A DNA stretch of 64,000 nucleotides, from assembly GCA_026014725.1 (NCBI GenBank), contig JAOZHV010000008.1:1-64000 (forward strand), written 5' to 3'. Position numbers and translations under genes: made by a program. The DNA is from Candidatus Bathyarchaeota archaeon (GTDB lineage: Archaea; Thermoproteota; Bathyarchaeia; Bathyarchaeales; Bathycorpusculaceae). The notes beneath the pieces were generated by a model. The model ran no database searches. It was not told the DNA's origin and worked only from the letters and a program-made list of their open reading frames with translations. Position 1 is the stretch's first letter. Each line of letters begins with the position of its first letter. Positions 8,447 to 15,925 of the stretch are shown here, piece by piece.

Positions 8447-9403
8447 CTAAGAAACATAGCTTTTTCCTCCCTCTCCACCTGTCTTGGGTGCCTCTTGGTT
8501 GCCGCCTTCTAGACTTCCAACAAGTCGTCCTAAGGCATCCGCAACCTTGGCTAAGTCGCAGCCCATCTTCTCCAACTTTGCAAGACTACCAGAAATCCGT
8601 TCCAAATCACTAAGAGCAGTTTCCACCTGACCCTCCAGTTTCTTAACCCGCTCAGGCATCAACAAATATTCAACCGCAGCGTCACGGCCAAGATGATCCA
8701 GCTCGCCCTCATCCTCGCCTGGGCTATCATCAATCAACCGCTTTGGCGTACTCACCTCAAAGTAACGGTTTAACAGGTTAGCTACTGGGTCGTCAATACC
8801 AAGTTCATGTCGCCTGTTAATTTCGCCCTGTCCCAAAACGCAACCATATTTTGCCATTAAGCCTTGAGCTACTCTATCCGCTGAATTCTTAGCTAAAGTC
8901 ACTAGTTCCCCGGGACTACGCCCATACAGCGTTTCTACATGAACAATCCAAGATGTCGTCGTATGCCTAACTTTGACGCCTTGCTCTAACCCCAAAAGTG
9001 CGGTCCAGTTCTGCATCTCAATCCGCTTAAAATCACCCAACGGATAAACACCCTCACGCAAAATCGGAAACTTGAAAAAGCACCTATGCAACCGAAAGAC
9101 GCCGCTACTGAAGAGGACGCCCTCACAGGATATGAGAAAATTTTGACCGCGCTCAGTTAACTCATAATCGATGATGTTGCTGCGCTTTAATCTGCGGATT
9201 AAACCAGCCTTTTCCAGCTTTTTAACATAGTAAGCTACATGCTGGCGCTTCCATCCACGGGCACGCCCTATCTTGGCAGGGTACATCTTAACCTCGATGC
9301 CTTTGAGTATGGGGATGACGCGGGAGCGGACAGTATTGAAGTCAAATTTGACTTTTGACTTTGAAAGCGAAAAATTTTGACTTCTATCTTCAGCGCCAAC
9401 CAA
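8447..9403 (-). CDS. Viral winged-helix regulator, paralogue of the gene at 19496-20374
   Basis: 318 aa. Residues about 20-110 form a winged helix (RSRVIPILKGIEVKMYPAKI, RKQ-type recognition helix near RGWKRQHVAYYVKKLEKAGL, wing at IDYELTERGQNFL). The middle (MQNWTALLGLEQGVKVRHTT ... IVHVETLYGRSP) is a beta-rich domain shared with the second copy in this window. The C-terminus is a coiled coil (VKKLEGQVETALSDLERISG) with an acidic, Gly-rich tail. It could be a ligand- or DNA-length-sensing regulator; function unknown. It lies 7 bp below the 117-aa gene and is likely co-transcribed. The paralogue relation is direct from sequence: both contain NWTALLGLE.GV, YG.(N/S)P and IDDPVA......RYFE(I/V)STP. 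Confidence 0.75.
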   Translation of the reverse strand: MVGAEDRSQNFSLSKSKVKFDFNTVRSRVIPILKGIEVKMYPAKIGRARGWKRQHVAYYVKKLEKAGLIRRLKRSNIIDYELTERGQNFLISCEGVLFSSGVFRLHRCFFKFPILREGVYPLGDFKRIEMQNWTALLGLEQGVKVRHTTTSWIVHVETLYGRSPGELVTLAKNSADRVAQGLMAKYGCVLGQGEINRRHELGIDDPVANLLNRYFEVSTPKRLIDDSPGEDEGELDHLGRDAAVEYLLMPERVKKLEGQVETALSDLERISGSLAKLEKMGCDLAKVADALGRLVGSLEGGNQEAPKTGGEGGKSYVS

Positions 9404-9410
9404 AACATTT

Positions 9411-9764
9411 TCACCTCAGCTTCGGAACCACATTTTCCCTAATTCGCTGCCTAAGCGCCTCAATGCCATCGTCGAGCTCTGCCAAACTCAGCAAGCGTTT
9501 ACCGTGGAAATCGGCTAAAGCTGCCCTCAAGGAATCGCGGTTTTCAACAGTGTCTTTTATGCGAAAGAAAGCAGAGATGCCAGAAATGCCCTTGACAAGG
9601 ACTGGCGCCATCATGACTTCGAACTCATCGTTTTTAGGAGTCCCAGGCGCAAAATAGCAGTGCTCCAAATACTGCCCAAAGCCGCCGTTGTAGCCAAAAA
9701 CAATCCAGCGCTCATCGGTCAGCCAATCAACAGCGTTTACTCTGCTAAGAACCAGATCCAACAA
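9411..9764 (-). CDS. Unknown 117-aa provirus protein
   Basis: 117 aa, not recognised. It has aromatic-rich N-terminal strands (ERWIVFGYNGGFGQYLEHCY) followed by PVLVKGISGISAFFRIKDTV and a C-terminal helix with many Arg, ending NVVPKLR. No metal-binding or catalytic motif is evident. It overlaps the small Cys-rich ORF above by 20 bp and lies 7 bp before the winged-helix gene, so it belongs to the same transcript. Confidence 0.5.
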   Translation of the reverse strand: MLDLVLSRVNAVDWLTDERWIVFGYNGGFGQYLEHCYFAPGTPKNDEFEVMMAPVLVKGISGISAFFRIKDTVENRDSLRAALADFHGKRLLSLAELDDGIEALRQRIRENVVPKLR

Positions 9765-9900
9765 AGCCCTCCTTATGCTGGATAGTCTGCCCTCTCAATT
9801 TGAACGCCGAGCAGGCTTCACTTGATGCTATACGATTGACTGATTTCTTGCCCTTCATGGTGGGCTCGCTGCAGCGTCCGCACCAAGAAACGCAGTCCAT
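9745..9900 (-). CDS. Small Cys-rich protein, probable zinc finger
   Basis: 51 aa: starts MDCVSWCGRCSEPTMKGKKS and contains a later Cys in RIASSEACSAF. The C-x2-C spacing in DCVSWCGRC and the 'IASSEAC' tail resemble small archaeal zinc-binding ORFs. The ATG is at 9898-9900. The frame also reads VFYC directly before the Met, which would add a further Cys, so an earlier non-ATG start is possible. It overlaps the 117-aa gene by 20 bp. It is too short for routine ORF calling; coding status is inferred from Cys pattern and tight packing. Confidence 0.45.
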   Translation of the reverse strand: MDCVSWCGRCSEPTMKGKKSVNRIASSEACSAFKLRGQTIQHKEGFVGSGS

Positions 9901-9976
9901 ACAGTAGAAAACTTGACTACTTAAAAACTCAGAATGCGCCCAGTCAGGACTTAACCTGTCTGGAGTAGGTTGTCTA

Positions 9977-9990
9977 GAAAAGAAAAAAGG
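9977..9990 (-). terminator. T-rich terminator after tRNA-Arg
   Basis: On the minus strand CCCCTTTTTTCTTTTC lies about 30 bp past the tRNA 3' end. T-rich runs of this type terminate archaeal transcripts. Confidence 0.6.
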
Positions 9991-10022
9991 GGAAGAAGAA
10001 CAGGATGAATTCGAGTCAAATA

Positions 10023-10101
10023 TGGCGGGCCCGCTGGGATTTGAACCCAGGACCTCCGGCTCCGCAGGCCGGTGTCATAATCCGTACTAGACGACAGGCC
10101 C
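10023..10101 (-). tRNA. tRNA-Arg (anticodon GCG), CCA encoded
   Basis: The reverse complement folds as a full cloverleaf. Acceptor GGGCCTG pairs with CGGGCCC (one G-U). The D arm is closed by GTC/GAC. The anticodon stem CCGGC/GCCGG encloses loop CTGCGGA, giving anticodon GCG (Arg, CGC codons). The T arm is CTGGG TTCAAAT CCCAG, the discriminator is G, and the terminal CCA is encoded. No intron. The gene is the attachment site of the element to its right: its first 21 nt recur at 29141-29161. Confidence 0.93.
10081..10101. repeat. Attachment core, tRNA-proximal copy (5' half of tRNA-Arg)
   Basis: These 21 bp are nucleotides 1-21 of the tRNA-Arg gene and are repeated without mismatch and in the same orientation at 29141-29161. 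Flanks differ on both sides. The tyrosine integrase gene starts 20 bp away. This is the signature of site-specific integration into a tRNA gene, here in the 5' half rather than the more common 3' half. Confidence 0.82.
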
Positions 10102-10120
10102 ATTTGATTGGACTACGGTA

Positions 10121-11305
10121 CTACGTACCTAAATATGAAGTTTTTAGTTTGCGGAACAGCTTTGAATCGTTTATGTCAGTAACGTATTGGAACCCTGCTT
10201 CTATGAGTTGCGTTGCTTCTTCCACTGTTTTGGCGACTTTGCAGATGTATTCTTCGTTTTGCGGTAGAGCGAGCAATTGAGTATAGCGAAGTGTCGTTTT
10301 TATGTTTCTGTGACCGAGCATTTTTTGGACGTACAGGAGGTCTTTTGTTTTTGCGTATTCTGTGGTTGCTTTCCAGTGTCTGAGGATGTGGAAGTGGATT
10401 TGTAGTAGTTTTGGGTTTTGTAGTCTGAAGGCTGTGCGTTTTCTTTGTTTCCTAAATGTGCGGTCTAGGTTTCTCATTGAGGTGTATTTCCAGATTCTGC
10501 CTTCGTGTTCATGCGGTTGGACTGCGAGCATTTTTAGGAGTTTTGGCGAGATTGCGAATGCTCGGGGGTTGCTGCCTTTTTCAGGTGTTATGCGTATTGT
10601 GCCGGTTGTTAAGTCGATGTCGGTCCATTTGAGGTTGAATGCTTCTCCTCGTCTTGCGCCTGTTTCTTTTAAGACTTGTAGAAAGAGTGCCATTTGCCTG
10701 CTTGAGCCTGCGATTAAATCGTCGATGTCTTTTTCCGTTGGGATTGGCGGTATTTTTTCGATTGGGTAATACTTTGGTTTTTCCCATGTTTGCCCTTGCA
10801 TTTTTAGGAAGAGCGTATATGCCTTAACAAGGTTCCATTTTCTGCCTTTTCCGCAGTTTTGTTTAGCTATGGCTTCTTTAACGCTTTCCGGGTCGTTTAG
10901 GTTTGCACCGTTTTTTGCGAGCATCTGCAGGATTTTAAAGTATGTTTGAGCAGTGGTTTCAGCGTATCCTTGCTTTTCCATGTAGCAGAAGAATTGAACG
11001 ACTTTGCCCTTCATTTCTGCGTTTAATGCTACTGTGGCTCCCGCTAGCCCTTCTCTTAGCGGCTCTATTGCTGCCAAATTTTTCACTTGCCCATGGGCGA
11101 ATGGTTCAGCGCCTATTTGGCAAATAGAACCTTTACCAGAAGTCATATTAAATGATTTGGAGCCACCCTTTTCTGAGAAACGGTAACCGCAGTCTCGGCA
11201 GAGATACCTCTGCACATCGCCCGAATCGGTTTGGCGAACACCATCCTTGTATAGTCTCTGCGATGTGCACTCTGGGCAACGTAGCAAATGCTTTTTCACC
11301 TGCAA
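10121..11305 (-). CDS. Tyrosine recombinase/integrase with N-terminal zinc ribbon
   Basis: 394 aa. Residues about 8-45 form a zinc ribbon with two CxxC pairs (LLRCPECTSQRLYKDG ... YLCRDCGYRFSE), like those of transposase-associated zinc ribbons. Residues about 95-180 are a SAM-like core-binding domain. The catalytic domain shows Arg in ETGARRGEAFNLKW, the HxxR box HILRHWKAT, the second His in MLGHRNIKTTLRY and the Tyr nucleophile in TLRYTQ. All key residues are present, so it should be active. It catalyses integration and excision at the tRNA-Arg site, whose 5' end is 20 bp from its stop codon. Its last codons contain the TATA-like sequence that now probably drives the tRNA. Confidence 0.92.
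   Translation of the reverse strand: MQVKKHLLRCPECTSQRLYKDGVRQTDSGDVQRYLCRDCGYRFSEKGGSKSFNMTSGKGSICQIGAEPFAHGQVKNLAAIEPLREGLAGATVALNAEMKGKVVQFFCYMEKQGYAETTAQTYFKILQMLAKNGANLNDPESVKEAIAKQNCGKGRKWNLVKAYTLFLKMQGQTWEKPKYYPIEKIPPIPTEKDIDDLIAGSSRQMALFLQVLKETGARRGEAFNLKWTDIDLTTGTIRITPEKGSNPRAFAISPKLLKMLAVQPHEHEGRIWKYTSMRNLDRTFRKQRKRTAFRLQNPKLLQIHFHILRHWKATTEYAKTKDLLYVQKMLGHRNIKTTLRYTQLLALPQNEEYICKVAKTVEEATQLIEAGFQYVTDINDSKLFRKLKTSYLGT
10128..10139 (-). promoter_or_regulatory. Probable TATA box now serving tRNA-Arg
   Basis: The minus strand reads TTCATATTTAGG about 27-38 bp upstream of the tRNA 5' end, inside the integrase C-terminal codons. Spacing suits an archaeal tRNA promoter supplied by the integrated element. 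Confidence 0.45.
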
Positions 11306-11329
11306 GAGAGGTAGGTTTAGATTGAGAAT

Positions 11330-11661
11330 TTATTCTGGGAGAGTTAATTGGCCATCGTACTCCCAATACGTCTTCTTAAACAGGTCATACGTTGATTGAG
11401 AAATATCACTCCAGTTGTTGTTTAGAACCGCAACTACTGAGTCGTTTTCAAAAAGGGTATCGCCATCTTCGTCCTCTTTGCCACAATTAGAGCAATTCTA
11501 GTCGTAAACTTCCTCTTCTTCCATGGCTGAAAGCGGTATTTTGATTGTCCTATGAGACCGCATTTAGCACAGGTCGAAATGCCTGGAGTGGGATAATCCT
11601 CTAAATAATCGATTGAGCCACATTTAGGGCATAGTCTGATTTCGTTCGATTGCATTTGCAT
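11330..11661 (-). pseudogene. Broken zinc-ribbon small protein (frameshift and in-frame TAG)
   Basis: From ATG 11661 the frame encodes a zinc ribbon (RLCPKCGSIDYLED ... STCAKCGLIGQSKYRF) and then runs into basic, non-protein-like sequence to 11434. In the -1 frame from about 11524, acidic protein-like sequence follows: MEEEEVYD, a TAG codon at 11498-11500, then NCSNCGKEDEDGDTLFENDS and on to ...YWEYDGQLTLPE with a TAA at 11330-11332. The most economical reading is a degraded gene or sequencing indel. An alternative is a short intact zinc ribbon followed by a separate ORF with readthrough of TAG. Small zinc ribbons of this kind are common in archaeal mobile elements; function unknown. Confidence 0.5.
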
Positions 11662-12181
11662 AACAATTTCTCCTTATGTTTTTAACGCTTCTCCAATTCA
11701 ACTAAATGAGATAACGAGGTACACAATTTGAAAAAGCGAGTTGAGGATTGCTCCTCAATAGTACACATTTTTACCCCAAAAATATGCCAGTAGTTGTCCA
11801 GACCACTTATTCGTTGAGGATTTGTTGAAAGAGCCAGGGTTATACTCATAAATCACTTAATTGTTTTAGAGCGTCAAGACTGTCTTGCGCCATCACTGGG
11901 CTTGCTGTTAGGCGCTCACCCCAGCCAGCCACGGCGGGAGACAGCTAATTAGGTTAACACCTATAATTAGCAGAGTTACAGCTTGCTATTAAGGCTATTT
12001 GACAGATACGTGTAAATTTCGTGCTTTGCGGAGTGTGCCTGCAAGAGGAACCAGCGAACTAAATTTTAGAGAATAAGCCTTGCTTGTCTTTGCTCAATAA
12101 AAGGGGTAAATGAGCCGTTCAAAGCCAAAGACTTCGTGATTAAATAAGTAAAATAGATTTAGCTTATCTAATAAGCGCAAA
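11662..12181. other. Gene-free stretch with a palindrome, upstream of the restriction operon
   Basis: No convincing ORF. At 11871-11890 lies a near-perfect 20-nt palindrome, GCG-T-CAAGAC-T-GTCTTG-CGC, immediately followed by a second possible hairpin, GCGCC (11887-11891) with GGCGC (11911-11915). The site is about 290 bp upstream of the hsdM promoter, so it may be an operator or part of a short structured RNA. Nothing else was recognised. Confidence 0.4.
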
Positions 12182-12189
12182 TTTTATAT
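12182..12189 (+). promoter_or_regulatory. TATA box of the type I restriction-modification operon
   Basis: TTTTATAT lies 36-43 bp before ATG 12225. With the usual 24-28 bp to the start site, transcription would begin near 12212-12216, which disfavours the upstream TTG at 12210 as start codon. Confidence 0.6.
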
Positions 12190-12224
12190 GCTTAGATGTC
12201 GTAGCTTGCTTGGTTGGATTCCGA

Positions 12225-14009
12225 ATGAAAAGTGACATGGCAGAATGGATAAACCGCCGCTACAGCCTCCTCTGGGACGCGTTTAGCGACAAACCGTTTA
12301 GATTTGAAGATGCAGCCAAACTCCTAATGGAAAAAAACAAAGACGCTTGGGAACAGGTACCCGTTTTCCTCTCGCAGCTGCGCAAAGCAGGCTTTTTGTC
12401 TGCTGAGTCTGATGCGAGGGATGCACGGCAGAAACTTTACCGCCTCCACAGCCGCGAAGCAAAAATCGCAGAGAAGCTGGGCCGCGGAGACATCGATGCC
12501 TTGCTAAAGCGGGCAGCCGACCTCATCCGCACCCGCGTGGACTACAAGTTCATCCTGATTCTGCTCTTCATGAAACGCATAAGCGACAAATGGGAAACCG
12601 AGTACGAGGAAGCCTACAAAGAGGCGCTAGCCGACGGCCTAACCCCAGAAGACGCCAAAGCAGAGGCAAAGCGTGACGAGTACCACCTCTTCAACCTCCC
12701 CGAAGAATACCTCTGGGAGAATCTGCGCCGAAACGTCAGCGGCCTAACCGAACAATTCAGCAAGGCACTTAAGGCGATTGCCGAGCGCAACCCCGAGCTA
12801 AAAGATGTTGTGGATAGTGTGGATTTTGTGCAGTTTGCCAGCAGCCGAGAAAACGCCGAAACGCTGCGCCAGCTTGTCGAGCTGTTTAGCGAGAAGAAAC
12901 TCAATCACGTCAGCGCCGATGTTTTGGGCGATGCTTACGAGTGGATTCTCCGCTACTTCGCGCCTACTAAAGCTAAAGAGGGCGAAATCTACACTCCCCG
13001 AGAAGTCATCAAACTCCTAGTCGAAATCCTCGACCCCAAACCGATGGAAAGCGTTTATGACCCTGCTTGCGGCAACGGCGGCATGTTAATTGAAGCCTTC
13101 AAACACGTAGAAGCCAAATACGGTTTCGAGGAGACGCAGAAGCTGTTTTTGTTTGGGCAGGAAGTTAACCAGCGCACCATCGCCCTCGCCAAAATGAACA
13201 TGTACATTCACGACATCCGCGACGCCCACCTCGAGTTTGGCGATACTTTCCTCTACCCCAAATTCAAAGAAGCCGACACAATCAAGCCCTTCGACGTAGT
13301 TTTAGCGAATCCGCCGTGGAACCAAGACGGCTACGACGAAGAAGTCCTCAAAAAAGCCGAGTTCTACAAAAAACGCTTCAGCTTCGGTTTCACCCCCCGC
13401 CAAAGCGCAGACTGGGCATGGATAGAACACATGCTCGCCTCCGCCAAAGACAACGGCAGCAGAGTCGGCATAGTCATAGACAACGGCTGCCTCTTCCGAG
13501 GCGGCAAAGAAAAAACCATCCGCACCGCCGTCCTCAGCGCCCAGCACGACCTCGTCGAATGCGTCATCCTCCTACCCGAGAAACTCTTCTACAATACAGG
13601 CGCACCCGGAGCAATCATAATCTTCAACCACCACAAACCCGCCGAACGCAAGGGCAAAGTGCTCTTCATAAACGCCTCCAAAGAAGCCGAACAGCACCCC
13701 GAAGTACGCAAGCTCAACCGCCTCTCAGACAGCAACATCCAAAAAATCGCCGACGCCTACAAACACTTCACTGAAGAGAAAGGCTTCTCCCGCATCGTCA
13801 CGCTGCAAGAGATACTGCAAAACGACAGCAACCTAAACGTCACGCTGTATGTGATGCAGGATGAGGAAAACGAAGGAATCAACATAGCCCAAGAATACGC
13901 CGAACTAAAAGAACTAGAAAAGCAGAGACAGCAAGTTACAGAAAAGTTGGAAGGCTATATTTTAGAAATAAACCAAGCTTTAGGTGAAGTTGGAGGTGAG
14001 CAAGCATGA
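12225..14009 (+). CDS. hsdM: Type I restriction-modification methyltransferase subunit HsdM
   Basis: About 594 aa from ATG 12225 (a TTG at 12210 would add 5 residues but precedes the likely transcription start). Residues about 1-80 form a winged-helix-like N-terminal extension (YSLLWDAFSDKPFRFEDAAK). The HsdM helical domain follows (RADLIRTRVDYKFILILLFM KRISDKW), then the SAM-dependent methyltransferase domain with motif I in YDPACGNGGML and motif IV NPPW in VVLANPPWNQDGYDEE. With HsdS it methylates adenine at the asymmetric target. First gene of a five-gene plus-strand operon; it overlaps the next gene by 4 bp. Confidence 0.92.
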   Translation: MKSDMAEWINRRYSLLWDAFSDKPFRFEDAAKLLMEKNKDAWEQVPVFLSQLRKAGFLSAESDARDARQKLYRLHSREAKIAEKLGRGDIDALLKRAADLIRTRVDYKFILILLFMKRISDKWETEYEEAYKEALADGLTPEDAKAEAKRDEYHLFNLPEEYLWENLRRNVSGLTEQFSKALKAIAERNPELKDVVDSVDFVQFASSRENAETLRQLVELFSEKKLNHVSADVLGDAYEWILRYFAPTKAKEGEIYTPREVIKLLVEILDPKPMESVYDPACGNGGMLIEAFKHVEAKYGFEETQKLFLFGQEVNQRTIALAKMNMYIHDIRDAHLEFGDTFLYPKFKEADTIKPFDVVLANPPWNQDGYDEEVLKKAEFYKKRFSFGFTPRQSADWAWIEHMLASAKDNGSRVGIVIDNGCLFRGGKEKTIRTAVLSAQHDLVECVILLPEKLFYNTGAPGAIIIFNHHKPAERKGKVLFINASKEAEQHPEVRKLNRLSDSNIQKIADAYKHFTEEKGFSRIVTLQEILQNDSNLNVTLYVMQDEENEGINIAQEYAELKELEKQRQQVTEKLEGYILEINQALGEVGGEQA

Positions 14010-14656
14010 GTCAAGAAAAAGACGCTTGTATGAAGGCAATTCTAAAATTTCTCTATGATGTTCATGAGAGCGCTCGAAGCCTAAAAAACAATCGTGCATC
14101 TATAAGCGAATTGAAACAAGCATTAAAAAAGCTTGGTTACAAAGAGCAGGAAATAGTCAGTAAACTTGACTTTTTGATTGAAGCAGGCTGGATAAAGGTT
14201 GAAAAGGATGAGTATGAGTTTACAACTCCGAGAGGATTCACAAGGAAAGGCGTCAAGGAATATTACAAAATTTCCGACACGGGAATCAACTATTTCGCTG
14301 GTCCTTCCGAGTTTCAGAGAGTAGAAAAATCGATTTCGGGCATAAACATCAACAACGTTAACGGTGTAACTATAGTTGGAGATAGTAACTATGTTGTGAA
14401 CAAACAATATTTGGACTTGTTCAGAAGTTTATCATTTCTTTCAGAAGTTGTGAGAACATCCTCTGAACTTACCGATGAAGAGAAACTAAACTACGTTAAA
14501 GATATGGAAACAATCAAAGACCAACTGTCCAAGCCATCCCCTGACAAGAGTATCATAAGGTTGGCATGGGAGAAACTAAAGCCGCTGGCAACTGTTGAAG
14601 GAATTGTTTCCTTTTTCAAGTATGCTTCAGAAGCAATAGGAGCATTACTAAAATGA
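14006..14656 (+). CDS. Winged-helix accessory protein inside the type I R-M operon
   Basis: 216 aa, no known family assigned. Residues about 8-100 look like a winged helix ([65 protein letters not shown]). Residues about 112-130 hold an Asn/Gly-rich strand motif ([18 protein letters not shown]), a pattern also seen in conflict-system proteins. The C-terminal 75 residues are helical ([20 protein letters not shown] ... [16 protein letters not shown]). It overlaps hsdM and hsdS by 4 bp each, so expression is coupled. It may regulate or modulate the R-M complex, or be an added defence component; function unknown. Confidence 0.7.
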   Translation: MSQEKDACMKAILKFLYDVHESARSLKNNRASISELKQALKKLGYKEQEIVSKLDFLIEAGWIKVEKDEYEFTTPRGFTRKGVKEYYKISDTGINYFAGPSEFQRVEKSISGININNVNGVTIVGDSNYVVNKQYLDLFRSLSFLSEVVRTSSELTDEEKLNYVKDMETIKDQLSKPSPDKSIIRLAWEKLKPLATVEGIVSFFKYASEAIGALLK

Positions 14657-15918
14657 GCAAAGTGCAACTTTATCGAGAAACAGTGTTTCAAGAATCACCT
14701 ATAGGTAAAATCCCAAGCGACTGGCTAACTCGAACCACCGATGAACTATTTACGGTTGAAACAGGAACTACCCCTTCAACAAAAGAAGAGGCTTACTGGA
14801 AAGATGGCACAGTAAACTGGATAACACCAACTGACCTGAGCAAGCTGGATGGAAAACTGCGCATAAGGGGAAGCGAAAGAAAGGTCACAGAAAAAGCACT
14901 AAAAGAATCAAATTTGACACTAATGCCAAAAGGCTCCATAATCCTGTCAACCCGTGCACCAGTCGGCTATGTGGCTACTTTAGAGGAAGAAGCTGCTTTC
15001 AACCAAGGATGCAAGGGATTAATACCCAAAGACACAGGGCAGATATTCACAGACTTCTATAGCTACTACCTATCAAGCAAAAAGGAAGTACTCCAAAACT
15101 TGAGTTGCGGAAGTACTTTTTTAGAGCTAGCAAAAAACAGGCTGGAAAAGTTCAGCATGCCCCTTTTCCCAATCTCTGAGCAGAGGGCGATTGTTGGGGT
15201 TTTGGGTGTTGTTGACTGCGCCATCGAGCTTGCTGACCGCATAATTGCCCAGACGGAGCGGCTTAAGCGGGGGTTGATGCAGCAGCTTCTAACACGCGGC
15301 ATAGGACACACAGAAACCAAACAAACACCAATAGGAAACATACCCAAAACATGGCAAGTTGTCACGCTTGGTGAAGTTTGCGAACAAAGAAATGAAATGT
15401 TTCAACCGACGGAAACAGACTCTTACACGTTTGTTGGGCTAGAGCACATCGGTTCAGGCGAAGCAAAAGTGAGGAATTATTCTAAAGACGCATCTCTAAG
15501 AAGCTCCAAATTCAAGTTCTACTCTGGAGACCTATTGTATGGCAAGCTGCGACCTTACCTTGACAAGGCCGCCTTGGTTGATTTCGACGGAATTTGCTCA
15601 ACCGATTTACTGGTTTTGAAAAACAAAGAGGTCGTCTCAAAAGAGTTTCTTGCATATATTCTCCATTCAAAAGATTTCCTTGACCATGCAATAGCTACAA
15701 CTTCTGGAACTAATCACCCACGAACGTCTTGGAAAGCTATTAGCAAATTCAAGTTTGCACTACCCCCCATACCCGAACAACAAAGGATTGCTGATACTCT
15801 TTTCACAGTTGATAAGAAACTTACAATAGAAAGTCAAGAAAAGGCAAAATTGGAACGAGTTAAGCGGGGTTTGATGGATTTGCTTCTTACTGGTAAAGTT
15901 AGGATTAAGGTGGATTGA
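14653..15918 (+). CDS. hsdS: Type I restriction-modification specificity subunit HsdS
   Basis: 421 aa with the two-fold HsdS plan. Target-recognition domain 1 begins [20 protein letters not shown] and ends with the conserved linker ([20 protein letters not shown] ... [16 protein letters not shown]). Domain 2 begins [20 protein letters not shown] and ends [20 protein letters not shown] ... [14 protein letters not shown]. Both central coiled-coil regions are present, so it should recognise a bipartite site. It directs HsdM and HsdR. Overlaps the preceding gene by 4 bp. Confidence 0.93.
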   Translation: MSKVQLYRETVFQESPIGKIPSDWLTRTTDELFTVETGTTPSTKEEAYWKDGTVNWITPTDLSKLDGKLRIRGSERKVTEKALKESNLTLMPKGSIILSTRAPVGYVATLEEEAAFNQGCKGLIPKDTGQIFTDFYSYYLSSKKEVLQNLSCGSTFLELAKNRLEKFSMPLFPISEQRAIVGVLGVVDCAIELADRIIAQTERLKRGLMQQLLTRGIGHTETKQTPIGNIPKTWQVVTLGEVCEQRNEMFQPTETDSYTFVGLEHIGSGEAKVRNYSKDASLRSSKFKFYSGDLLYGKLRPYLDKAALVDFDGICSTDLLVLKNKEVVSKEFLAYILHSKDFLDHAIATTSGTNHPRTSWKAISKFKFALPPIPEQQRIADTLFTVDKKLTIESQEKAKLERVKRGLMDLLLTGKVRIKVD

Positions 15919-15925
15919 TTAGGGT

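Noticed and set aside
12210-12224. TTG start that would add five residues to HsdM
   Set aside because: The TATA box at 12182-12189 places the likely transcription start at or after this codon; ATG 12225 fits better.
13302-13774. Long open frames on both strands inside hsdM
   Set aside because: Shadow frames produced by C-rich, biased third positions of the real gene; no domain content.
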